DNA of 64,000 bases, taken from Punica granatum (lineage: Eukaryota > Streptophyta > Magnoliopsida > Myrtales > Lythraceae). Below, piece by piece: positions 33,092 through 43,623 of the stretch. The stretch's first letter is position 1, and each line of letters opens with the position of its first letter. Under the pieces are notes generated by a model that was not told the DNA's origin, did no database searches, and saw only the letters and a list, made by a program, of their open reading frames with translations. A program made the position numbers and the translations under genes. The stretch covers positions 19,438,811 to 19,502,810 of the forward strand of contig NC_045128.1 in the NCBI RefSeq assembly GCF_007655135.1, in the 5' to 3' direction.

Positions 33092-34591
33092 ATGGACTGC
33101 CCGGCTCCCGGTCTTAGGCTCGAAGCAATCACGCCACCAAGGCAAGATATCATGCGCATCTGGAGGACTCTCCGACCGGTGGACCACGCATTCATCCAGG
33201 GCATCATCGGAGACGTGGTTATGCTCACCGAGACCCCGGTGGATTGGATCTTCTTGAGGACCGCCGCCGAACTTTGGGATCCCGAGCACGCGGTATTCAA
33301 TTTCCAGGGGATGGAGTTAGCCCCTACGATCGAGGAGTACACAGCACTCGTCCAAAGGCCTACATCCACGATCCACGGCATCTTCGTGCCTAATCCGTTC
33401 ACAACCATCCAGGGTCAGCTCTCCACTCTCCTCCACATACCTGCTCAAGACATCCACGAGGAGCTTCACGAGAGGTGGGACCAAGGCATCCGGATCGCAT
33501 GGCTCTCCAATTGGACGCTCCTCCGCGCAATGACACCCACAACGGCTTCCTATCAGCGTGATGCCTGCCATGGATTCCTACTCTTGGTCTTTGACACTTT
33601 CCTATTTCCGTACTCGCCGAACCTCATTGACGGGGCTATAGCCCAAGTCGTCCTCCAAGCGGTGGGAGGCCATGGTTACGTAGAGGCTTTGTTGGCCGAG
33701 ACCGTCCGGTCTCTTGACTATGTTAGGGAGGTTCGGCGCGGCAGGATGAGGGGATCCCCACACTTACTCTAGATTTGGCTTCTCGCCCATATCCGCCCCT
33801 TTTGTTCATCACATCCGTTCTTCTACATTGCCGACGAGCGTTCGCTGATCGAGCGCCTGGTACCAGTTATCCCGCCTCCCGAGCACAGTTTCTCGGAATG
33901 GAGGCGTTTTTGGCGTGAGTTGATGCTCGCGCGCTTCCTATGGGTCGCTCGATGGAACCCCGGCGGCCCCATGATCACGGGATGTCCTGGAATTGTGGGA
34001 GTCCCCCTTCTCAGCCATTTGGGGAGCACACTCATATTCCCCGGCCGGGTAATCAGACAGCTCGGCGGCCTGCAGGACGTTCCCGCCGAGGCGGACCGTC
34101 TACCTTTCCGCATCCAGTGTGCTGATTCCACATCCACGGCCCCCACAAGATTCCTTCAGATCCGAGAGATTCGCCGCCAACAGGACGCTTGCGTCATACA
34201 GCGTCTGTACTTCCCCGAACATCCCACCGACAACGAGCGAGTCTTCGCCGCCACCTCAGCGTACGTGGCTCGATTCTACGCACGGGGATTAGCATCGCCG
34301 CAACCATCCCATGCCGCCCCAACTCCCCGCGCTACATCCACCCTCGCCCCCGAAGCCGAGAGTTCCATCCAATCGGCCATGCACGCGGAGCTAAGGGCCA
34401 TCAGGGAGGAACGGGATAGGCTCCGTTGCGAGCTTGTTGACTCCCGTGCAGAGGTCGCGGACTACCGGGAGCTTCAGACACAGCTGACTCGAGCACGTGC
34501 CCGGGTCGCACACCTAGATCGGAAGATGGCCCGCTTGAGCGAGGAGTTAGATCGAGTGCACAAAAGGGCGCGCAACCTCGCCCACCCCTAG
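33092..34591 (+). pseudogene. ORF1 (plant-mobile-domain-like), P3, one nonsense codon
   Basis: The same 499-codon frame as in P6, with a single TAG at 33770-33772 where P6 has CAG. The frame is otherwise open, including the C-terminal coiled coil and the stop at 34589. The motif FWDPE..(H)AVFNF..APTIEEYTAL of P6 reads LWDPEHAVFNFQGMELAPTI here. The ATG at 33092 matches P6. Differences from P6 look mostly silent by eye. Function unknown; see P6. Confidence 0.88.
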
Positions 34592-34910
34592 GATTAGCGA
34601 ACGCACTCATTTTTGCCCTCGCTCAGACCGACGCCGCTTTCAAGCGGCCACCGAGCGCAAAGGAATGCCGGCTTTACGTTTATGTTCCTTTCTTTTCCGT
34701 CGTATGTTCTATTTTGTAAAACTATGGAATTCGAAGCTAATCAATGAAATGACATTAGCATTTCGGAAAACTCATGCATCTCATACATCTTGTCATTTTA
34801 CCTATTCCGTACTCATCGTTTTAGATGTCGACGTTTGCCCTTACACATTCTTGGAATCTAGGTGATCACAACTGGCGTCGCACCGCTACCCGACTCGTCA
34901 ACGTCTCAGG
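34592..34910 (+). other. ORF1-gag spacer of P3
   Basis: About 320 bp with no coding region. It ends in ACGTCTCAG directly before GATGGCG of gag, an acceptor-like context. P6 has the same arrangement and P4 a relic of the middle part. Confidence 0.6.
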
Positions 34911-37900
34911 ATGGCGGAAGGGGATCACGTCGATGTTTCGGAAGAAGTCAACCCTTCGGTCCCGACTCTCTCTCAACCATCGCAAACACACGCTCCGCCG
35001 CTTCTCACTCCTGCAGGCGTACTCCCGGCGTATTCCGCCGCCCTTCTAACACATCTCCCGCCCCTGGCGTCTTCGGGGACACCTCTGCCACCGGCCTCAC
35101 CAATTTCCGCCGCCACCAATGACCAAGCCCGCATTGCGGCCCTCGAGAGCACGGTCAACCAAATGGCCACCAACATGGCTGAACTGCTTGCCCTACTCAG
35201 AGAACCTAACCGAGCCTCTTCGAGCTCCACGCCTCCGCCGGGACCGGGGCCAACGGTCGACCCAACCCCGGAGGCTCCACCAGCTCAAGCCCCAAGAAAC
35301 ATTGAGATTCCCGCACCGCCAACGCTGCACACGTCCGCGGTCCACCCCTTCACCAACCCATTTCCGCCGCCGCCGGCCCCCACGGCCGTCCCTCTTCCAC
35401 CGACGGCTTTCCTATCCTCGGAGCACGTCCTGTCCGCGCCCCCGCCTGTCTCCATACCAGCCCCAACCATGGCCTACGCGATACCTCCGCCGATGGTTTT
35501 CTCGGCGCCCAGTGCACCTGTCCCGACTCATCTTCAAGCCGCAGAGCTCCCTTCCTATCCGTCTCTACATCCTCACGTCGGCCTCTCCTACCAGGCGCCG
35601 CCCCCCATAGACACCACCTTCCACGAACCGGGCACGCCGACTCATGCAGCCCAGTTCGCCTCGCCGACGCATTTCTTCTCCGAGGCTGACACCGAACAGG
35701 AACAAAGGCTCAAGAGGATGGAAGAAACGATAAGGGCCCTACAAGCGGGTGATGCTCGTCCCGACGCGCACTACGGCGACTGCAGCCTATTCCCGGCTAT
35801 GCGGCTGCCCCCGAAGTTCAAGATCCCGGAATTCAAGACTTATGAGGGCACGACGGATCCGCGCCACCATCTCCGCCACTACCGGGGGAAGATGCTGCAA
35901 TATTGGGAATACGAGGAGTTTGCCATCCACTCCTTCCAAGACAGCCTGTCGGGATCGGCCCTCGATTGGTTCATGTCACTGAAGGCTGAGGACATCCCGA
36001 CGTGGGAGGATCTCTCCCGAAAGTTCACCGACCAATACCGATATTGCGCGGAAGCACCTCCCACCCTCTTGGAGTGAAGCACCAAAGAGATGGCGAGGGG
36101 CCAAAAGTTCGAAGAGTATGCTGCCAAATGGCGTGCCCAAGCTGCAAAGCACATTCCCCCGATCAGCGAGGCACAACAGATCCAATTGTTCCACTCCACA
36201 CTGAGAGGAGTGTACTATTCGCACCTATTGGCACACACTTCGTCATTTTCCGACCTCGTCGAGGCCGGGAAGAAGTTGGATTTGGGCATCAAGCTTGGAA
36301 GGATGGAGGACCCCACCAGCAAAGGAGATGAGTCGTCGAAGAAGGTCCCCGCGACATCATCGTCTTCAAGCGGGAGAAGGGGAAAGGAAGTTACGGTGAA
36401 TACCGTCAACACGGCCCAACAGGTCCCTCAGCAATATTCGATGAACTACACGGCGGCGCCTCCCACGGCCCCCTCCTACCAATACCGATATTGCGCGGAA
36501 GCACCTCCCACCCTCTTGGAGTGAAGCACCAAAGAGATGGCGAGGGGCCAAAAGTTCGAAGAGTATGCTGCCAAATGGCGTGCCCAAGCTGCAAAGCACA
36601 TTCCCCCGATCAGCGAGGCACAACAGATCCAATTGTTCCACTCCACACTGAGAGGAGTGTACTATTCGCACCTATTGGCACACACTTCGTCATTTTCCGA
36701 CCTCGTCGAGGCCGGGAAGAAGTTGGATTTGGGCATCAAGCTTGGAAGGATGGAGGACCCCACCAGCAAAGGAGATGAGTCGTCGAAGAAGGTCCCCGCG
36801 ACATCATCGTCTTCAAGCGGGAGAAGGGGAAAGGAAGTTACGGTGAATACCGTCAACACGGCCCAACAGGTCCCTCAGCAATATTCGATGAACTACACGG
36901 CGGCGCCTCCCACGGCCCCCTCCTACCAATACCGATATTGCGCGGAAGCACCTCCCACCCTCTTGGAGTGAAGCACCAAAGAGATGGCGAGGGGCCAAAA
37001 GTTCGAAGAGTATGCTGCCAAATGGCGTGCCCAAGCTGCAAAGCACATTCCCCCGATCAGCGAGGCACAACAGATCCAATTGTTCCACTCCACATTGAGA
37101 GGAGTGTACTATTCGCACCTATTGGCACACACTTCGTCATTTTCCGACCTCGTCGAGGCCGGGAAGAAGTTGGATTTGGGCATCAAGCTTGGAAGGATGG
37201 AGGACCCCACCAGCAAAGGAGATGAGTCGTCGAAGAAGGTCCCCGCGACATCATCGTCTTCAAGCGGGAGAAGGGGAAAGGAAGTTACGGTGAATACCGT
37301 CAACACGGCCCAACAGGTCCCTCAGCAATATTCGATGAACTACACGGCGGCGCCTCCCACGGCCCCCTCCTACGCCCCGCAGGCACCTCAATATCGGCCT
37401 CAAGCCTCTACCCAACCGATCTACTATTTCGCACTACCGCCTCCACCCCCATCTACGGCGCCGTCGCCTGTCGTCCACCATTATGCCCCTACTCCGTCCC
37501 AAGCCCCTCAATACCAACCTCCAGTTCCTAGGACTTCTCAGCCGACACAACGAGTCCCGCCCCCGCAAAGTCAACAGGGCGGTGCAGCACAACTGCGACC
37601 CTGCCGACAATACCCGGCCCTGCCGGTTCCGCTTTCCCACATCTACCGGCAAATTCGCAATAAGATCGGGACAATAGCGCCCAGCCCAAGCTTCGATCCA
37701 ACCATCCAAGATCAAAGCAAGCAGTGCGAATACCATCGGGGGGCACCAGGGCACACCCTGGACACTTGTTGGAGATTGAGGGAGAGGATCCAGGAGATGA
37801 TCGATGCGAAGGAGCTCGTATTCAATGCTGTAAGGCCTTCGAACGTACAGGCCAATCCTCTCCCCGACCATGGACCAGCTCCGGGGCCCTCCATCAACAT

Positions 37901-38201
37901 GATCACCCTATGCACATCAGGGAAGGGTGAAGGCGAGCAAGGTTGTTCCTCCCCCTTCGTGATTGAGTACATACCCGCAGAAACCGCAGTCGGGTTCACC
38001 GGGATTGACGCACCTCCTGCCCCGCTCATCATAGATATTCCCGACCGAGAACCATACTCGGACGACAAGGTCCCCTGGACCTATGAAGGAGGTGTCGGGA
38101 GCCTCGAGCAACAATTCGGTGTCATGGGCATAACCCGCTCGGGACGGCTATCCGAGAACCCGGCGACCACCGACAAAGGGAAGGCGCCCGCTATGGAATA
38201 G
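34911..38201 (+). pseudogene. Gag of P3 with a triplicated 447-bp segment and nonsense codons
   Basis: The first about 270 residues are Pro/Ala-rich. Then come a short coiled stretch (RMEETIRALQAGD) and the retrotransposon gag domain (DPRHHLRHYRGKMLQYWEYEEF, ALDWFMSLKAEDIPTW, FTDQYRYC). After that the segment 36032-36478 is repeated three times in frame. The third copy leads into a Pro/Gln-rich linker and a zinc knuckle (CEYHRGAPGHTLDTC). A TGA occurs in each repeat copy (36075-36077, 36522-36524, 36969-36971). A TAG at 38199-38201 ends the last open stretch. M1 has no TGA at the matching place. Confidence 0.88.
36032..37372 (+). repeat. In-frame tandem triplication, 447-bp unit, in gag of P3
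   Basis: Units are 36032-36478, 36479-36925 and 36926-37372, starting at CCAATACCGATATTGCG. The period is 447 bp, or 149 codons. I find one base difference (37092, T in unit 3 for C in units 1 and 2). The junctions share CCTAC/ACC microhomology. All units carry the same TGA, so the stop came first. Confidence 0.93.
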
Positions 38202-39466
38202 GAGACGAGGCCTAAGACCCTGCCTACTCCGTCCAAGAAGGTGACAGAAGAGGAGGCCGAAGCCTTCATGAAAGTCATCAAAGCGAGCGAGTATAAGGTG
38301 GTAGAGCAGATGGCCAAATTTCCGGCTCACATCTCGTTGCTCGCCCTTCTACTCAATTCGGAACCCCACAGGGAGGCCCTCATGCGGGTCCTGACGGCTG
38401 CGCAAGTCCCCAAAGGGACGCCCCCGGACCGGATAGAGGAAACCATCAACTCTATCTTCTCCAATACCATCTCGTTTTCGGACGATGAACTCCCCCCTGA
38501 AGGATGCGCTCATTTCCGGGCACTGCACATCGTTTGCAAGTGCAACAACCATATCGTCGGCCGAGTCATGATCGACAACGGTTCCGCACTCAACGTATGC
38601 CCGGTAACCACTTTGAAGCAGATGAATGTGGACCTCAACCGCATCCGTCCTAGCAAAACAGCGGTCCAAGCCTTCGATGGTGCGAGGAGAGAGGTAAACG
38701 GTGAGATCGACCTCCTCATAGATATCGGCTCATGCTCCTTCAGCGTCACATTCCAAGTGTTGGATATCCCGAACGCCTTCAGCCTACTCCTTGGAAGGCC
38801 TTGGATCCACTCGGCCGGCGCCATTCCGTCCTCGCTACACCAGAAGGTGAAATTCATCGTCGAGGAGAAAATCATCACGGTCAAAGGGGAGGAGGATTAC
38901 GCCATCTACAAGGAGACGGCGGTCCCTTACATCAGCGTCGGGGACGACGAAAACCTGCCCTTCCACTCCTTCGAGACCGTCTCCGTTATTCGGGATTACA
39001 GAAAGATCGGGCCGTCCCGCGCCGACCGCATGATAGGGAAGGTCCTTCTGCACCACAATTACATTCCCGGCACCGGCCTTGGGGCGCGTGGACAAGGAAT
39101 CAACCGCCCCATTGAAGTTGAGGAATACAAGCATAGGAGGGGACTTGGCTTTCGCCCCTCCTGCCATGAAATCATTGAGGCCCGCCGGAGCAACCGTCTC
39201 CACCGCCTCGCCACCCACTATGGTGGGCTTAATAGGGGCATTCCAGTCCCCCCGCTATCACATTTCTTCCCCGGGCCTCCACTCATCATCGGGAGCACCT
39301 CTGACGGCCCTTCCTCGGATTTCAACGACACGACCGACGCTTTGCCAACCGTGTATACCGTCACCGAGGAGATTCCTTCAGGGGTTCACATCCGCCCGGT
39401 GCAGGAAAACGAGGAGCTTAGCAACTGGACCTCAGTCCTGCGCTATTTGGCTGTGATCGCCGATGT
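38202..39466 (+). pseudogene. Protease with G-patch-like tail, P3
   Basis: The active-site motif reads VMIDNGSALNVCP, as in M1. The protease continues through AFDGARREVNGEIDLL and FSLLLGRPWIHSAGA. It is followed by NYIPGTGLGARGQGI and RRGLGF, a glycine-rich G-patch-like segment near 39060-39150. The frame is the same as gag and is open from 38202 to a stop at 39468. GTAAGA at 39467 is a likely splice donor, so the coding part probably ends at 39466. No nonsense codon lies inside this part, but the TAG at 38199 cuts it off from gag. Confidence 0.85.
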
Positions 39467-39675
39467 GTAAGATTTATCTATGTATGAGATGTTTTCCGCG
39501 TGTCGGTGTAGCTGTAGGCCACACGACGGAAGAGGGAACTCTGTTATGGCTTCGTGATCCGCACCATCAATGAATTCCCTATATGGATTTTTGAATCCTT
39601 GTCTATTCCACTCTCTCTTACTCTTTTGTTCATACCATTCTAAATTTTTCTAAGACGATTCTTTCAATTCTCCAG
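39467..39675 (+). other. Putative spliced intron between PRO and RT, 209 bp
   Basis: The donor is GT|GTAAGA at 39467, overlapping the frame's stop. The acceptor is TTCTTTCAATTCTCCAG, ending at 39675 after a pyrimidine-rich stretch. Both flanking frames join in phase (mod 3): the upstream frame has two bases of a codon left, and the RT frame resumes one base after the acceptor. An intron at this place is a known trait of Ogre elements. Confidence 0.75.
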
Positions 39676-40507
39676 GCTCCACTCGAATCCAAATCTTCGA
39701 CGCGTTGATTCGAACCCATCCGAAGAATGTCTCGGAGAGCCCGGACCCATATACTTCGGGGAAGGGCTCGACGAAGACAGTCTAGTGCCTGAGATAGAAG
39801 AGAGTTTGCACCGCCTCGAGGATCGCCAACTCACCTCTGTCGAGCCAACGGAAGAGATTAATGTAGGCACTAAGGACGAGCCCCGCAACTTAAAGATTGG
39901 CACGGGTCTCGACCCAACGCAACGAGCTCGAATGATCGACTTCCTAACAAGATACCAAGAAGTCTTTGCCTGGTCCTACGTCGACATGCCGGGTCTAGAC
40001 CCGTCGATAGTAAAGCACTTCCTCCCGCTAGACACTGAGAAGTTCCCGCCCAAACGACAGCAATTGCGACGGCAACGGGCAAGCCTCCTTCTCCGCATCA
40101 AGGAATAGGTTGTCAAGCAGATCAACGCGGGCTTTCTCGAGGTCTGCAACTATTCCGAATGGGTGGCAAACATTGTGCCGGTGGAGAAGAAAGACGGAAG
40201 GGTTCAAGTCTGCGTCGACTATCGGGACCTCAATAAGGCCAGCCCCAAAGACAACTTTCCCTTGCCCCACATCGACATACTAGTCGATAACACGGCGCGC
40301 CACGCCCAGTTTTCCTTCATGGACGGCTTCTCTGGATACAACCAAATTCGGATGGCCGAGGAAGACAAGATCAAAACGACGTTCACTACCATGTGGGGAA
40401 CCTTTTGTTACCACGTCATGCCTTTCGGCCTCAAGAATGCCGGAGCAACTTATCAGAGGGCTATGGTCACATTGTTCCACGACATGATGCACAAGGAAGT
40501 CGAGGTC
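39676..40507 (+). pseudogene. Reverse transcriptase, N-terminal half, P3, truncated
   Basis: The frame is open from 39677, ahead of the first start-like codon at 39785, in agreement with splicing. It contains the acidic linker (PEIEESLHRLEDRQL), the RT entry (VANIVPVEKKDGR, VCVDYRDLNKAS), FSFMDGFSGYNQI with the first catalytic Asp, and MPFGLKNAGATYQR. A TAG at 40106-40108 breaks it. The last RT codons read HKEVEV; the YVDD box would come next but LTR L4 starts at 40508. Confidence 0.88.
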
Positions 40508-41820
40508 TGTCAGCACCCCATTTTCGCCCACCGGCTTCCCACACGAGGATTCCCGACCGAAGCCCGGAGCACTATTCATCACCCGGCAATCAGAGGCAAA
40601 TAGGCGGGCACAGGGTCATGAACAATGGGAGAAGAGCTAGGTCACTGAGAAAAGCGGAGGAAAGCCATCGGAAGAGCGAACGAACAAGGAATCCCCAAAA
40701 CGACGAGTTGGCACTGTGGCACTATTCATCACTAAGTCATCGAAGCACCGAAAGGTGCCCAATATGGGACTCCAAAAGTCCCTCTTAGTGCCAAAGTGAC
40801 CAAGGACACGTCCGGACACATTTCCGGGGCAAGCCACATGAGCCGGGACACCCCGATCTCTCACGGACGCCTTTTCTAACAGAGCTCCCGGGGCCCGCTC
40901 CACTGACAAGCAGACGGCCCCTCAAAACGGGCCTACAGGCACCCAGGGACCACCAGGGTCGGGGAACAAGCTTCAGATGACCTTCCGGAACCCGACTCGG
41001 TTTCCCGAGGGACGTGTCAGTGGTCACGAACGTCTTCCGGCGAGCCTTCGGGGCACTTCCACGGAAAATAGAAATCACGACGATCTCCGAGCACCTCACA
41101 ACGATCCCCGAGCACCTCGAGACATTCAGGGAACACTGAGAAAACCTCGGTCAAAGTCCCTAGGTTTTCCCAAGCCGACGGTCCCCGACCGAGGGCGACG
41201 AGCCAACGATCCCTCACGGGGCAAAAGGATCGCCAAAACGAATGTCAGGATGCCCAAAGAGCAATCGGGGACCGGGGGACACTAAACTCCGCTCCGAACA
41301 TCCAAACAGGGCAAAACCGACTCTCGAGGCGCCGAGTCACCCGAACATTCGTTCACACGACGCATGGCGATATTGGGCTCATTCAAATCCTCGTCATTCA
41401 AGCATTCCAAATCTACAAATTAATTGGACATCGGAGATCGGATGCAAGCTCAATCGAGTTTCAAGTATTTTCCGGCTTTTCTCTCAATCGAATGGGACCC
41501 ACAACTCAGCCAAGCCAAGCCTCCAAGCCGCGGCTCAACCCCAAGTCACGGCTCAACCCCAAGCCACGGCTCAATCCCTAAGCCGCGGCTCAATTCGGTG
41601 GCTCCAAGCTCCAAGAAGCTCCCCCCTCCACACATTTCAAATTTCTTCTTACACCTATCACTTCCCATCACTTCCCCATCACTTCCCATCACTTCTCCCT
41701 TACTTCCCCTACACTCTAAGTGACACAAACCCTTCCCTAAGCCCTCTTCAAAATTCGGCAGCCACCTTTAATCCCCCCAAAACCACACTTAATTTCACTA
41801 ATTTCGCATCATTAGCCTTC

Positions 41821-41828
41821 CTATATAA
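41821..41828 (+). promoter_or_regulatory. TATA box of LTR L4
   Basis: CTATATAA 1,313 bp from the LTR start, the best TATA match among the A-type LTRs. Confidence 0.65.
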
Positions 41829-42023
41829 GCCTCTTGGGTCATTAACTTAATCACAACTCTTCTTGCATATCTCTCTAGCTTTCTCACTCTAGGAGAACCT
41901 CCCAAATCCTCTCCAACTTCAGCAAATTCCAGAATTCGTGCAGCCCCTCCTCAGCCCAGAATCCGGGCAAAAACAAGGCCAAACCAATCCCATTTTCCGG
42001 TGACCGCCATTCAACCCAAACCA

Positions 42024-42275
42024 AACTTGACCAAACTTCATATCCCACATGTTTTCGACCTCCTAAGTCCATTTCCGATCTTAGATTTTTCATTTGAAGC
42101 TCCCAGCACCTCGTTCCAGCTCTGTCCAGAAACAGTCCCTTAAGCGTTTTCCCGGTTTCTAGGCGAGTTCGTCCCTCTCGACTTAAGCAAACTCAACCAA
42201 ACTTCATATCCCACATGTTTTCGACCTCCTAAGTCCATTTCCAAGCTTAGTTTTCACATTCGAGGCTCCCAGCCC
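42024..42275 (+). repeat. Duplicated 171-bp block in L4
   Basis: CCAAACTTCATATCCCACAT and the following CCTAAGTCCATTTCC block occur at about 42034 and 42203. Other LTRs have one copy (about 4708 in L1). Confidence 0.7.
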
Positions 42276-42544
42276 AGCGTTTTAGCTCAGCACAGAAACA
42301 GTGTAAAACCGAGTTCCCACGGTCATTATCGGGTTCCAAGCATGCCATTTCTTCCCGCAAGCATGGCGAGTCGTGCCACCACCTTCTAAGGGTCCCTCAC
42401 GACCCTCACTCTCCCTCGTGACAAGGTGGTCACGTGCCCAGAGCCGCTCCACCGCGCACCACCGCCATTTCTCTCTTTTCTCCCTTCACAGATTTTTTCC
42501 AGTTTTTACCGGTTTTCTTTGCATCTCTCAGGAAAATCGACATG

Positions 42545-43290
42545 TCTAATCTTCACGAAACCATTGTAGGAATGATCCCCAGTCAGTTAGGAGTCCAATG
42601 CCACTGATCTTGCACCAAAATACCACCGGGAGCCTCCGGGACAGCCATTCCTTTCCGACCTGCCCAGTCAGGTCAGTTCCGCCCAGTCGGTTTTGTTTCC
42701 TGCTAGCTAACCCGACTTTGCTTTTGATTTCCAGAAAATCTACATGTCCAATCCTCATGAAACAACCACAGGCATGATCCTCAGTTGGTTAGGAGTCCAA
42801 TGCCACCGATCTTGCACCAAAAGACTACCGGGAGCCTCCCGTAGAGTCGTTTCTTCATCGGGGTGTCAGTCGGGTTTGTTCCTCTGGTCGTCTTTTCTGA
42901 CCTGAACTTTACAGGAACGTACAGGTCAGCTCGGGTTGAATCTTGCTACGAGCCACCTATCACCATGATCCTCAGTCCGTTAGGAATTCAATGCCACCGA
43001 CCTTGCGTCAAAAGACCACCGGGAGCCTCCTGTGGAGCCGTTTCTTCATCGGGCGCCAGTCGGATCTGTTTTGACCCGGCTGGGTCTGTCTTTTTTTACT
43101 GACCCGACTTTGTTTTTGATTTCCAGAAAATCTACGCGTGCTCTCCTTCCGAAACCACCGTAGACGCGATCCTTAGTCTCTTGGAAATCCAACGTAACTG
43201 GCCCCGCACGAAAATTCTATCCCGATCAATCGGTACAGCCCCGACAAGCCAGACTGCCAGTCGGGTCTGCCAGTCGACCCGACTGCACCA
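42545..43290 (+). repeat. About 190-200-bp tandem repeats in L4 (about 4 units)
   Basis: GTTAGGAGTCCAATGCCACTGATC and its variants recur at about 42585, 42788, 42977 and, weakly, 43175. Each is followed by ACCGGGAGCCTCC and then TTCTTCATCGGG in most units. A and L-type relatives have one copy near GTCCAACGAACCCGA. Confidence 0.7.
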
Positions 43291-43589
43291 GTTCGGGTCT
43301 GTTCGTTCCAGCCGAGTCTCCCGACTCCCTTTGTCACTTCTCCGACTCTTTCCCGCATCCCGGGGCTAGGTATAATCATTCCCGACTCAGAGAAGTTAGG
43401 ACTTTTACGTTTTCTTTGCGTTTGTGGGGAGATAAGGAGGTCCATGACCGATTCGCATGCAAGTTCATGTTTTTATGTGTCTTTTACATCGTATTATGCA
43501 TGTATTCATCGTATGTAGTGCTAGCATGTCGAGAAATAGTTTGAATCGAAGTCGAGCAGACCTCGTTGGCTCGAGCAAGTCAAAGGAAC

Positions 43590-43623
43590 CTCTCGGCCTC
43601 ACCCCAAGGGAGGTGGCCGAGAG
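43590..43623 (+). other. Rod hairpin in the L4 leader
   Basis: CTCTCGGCC pairs with GGCCGAGAG, and CACC with GGTG inside. Same class as 6042-6074, but with the outer bases changed on both arms. Confidence 0.6.

Larger units (their letters stand above)
27169..40507 (+). mobile_element. P3: plus-strand Ogre/Tat-like element, 5' LTR to mid-RT
   Basis: The most complete element of the window: 5' LTR (L3), PBS, leader, ORF1, gag, protease, intron and the first half of RT. It is inserted in ORF1 of M1 and cut at 40508 by the LTR of P4, directly before the codons for the RT catalytic YVDD box. All coding parts have nonsense codons. With the 3' half from M1, a full element would be about 23 kb, in the range known for Ogre. 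Confidence 0.87.

Noticed and set aside
35119..35610. Arg/Pro-rich open frame overlapping gag of P3
   Set aside because: Shadow of the proline-rich gag frame in a GC-rich region; the gag frame has domain matches.
36215..36859. Antisense frames repeated three times in the gag triplication
   Set aside because: Copies of one antisense shadow; they recur only because the DNA is triplicated.
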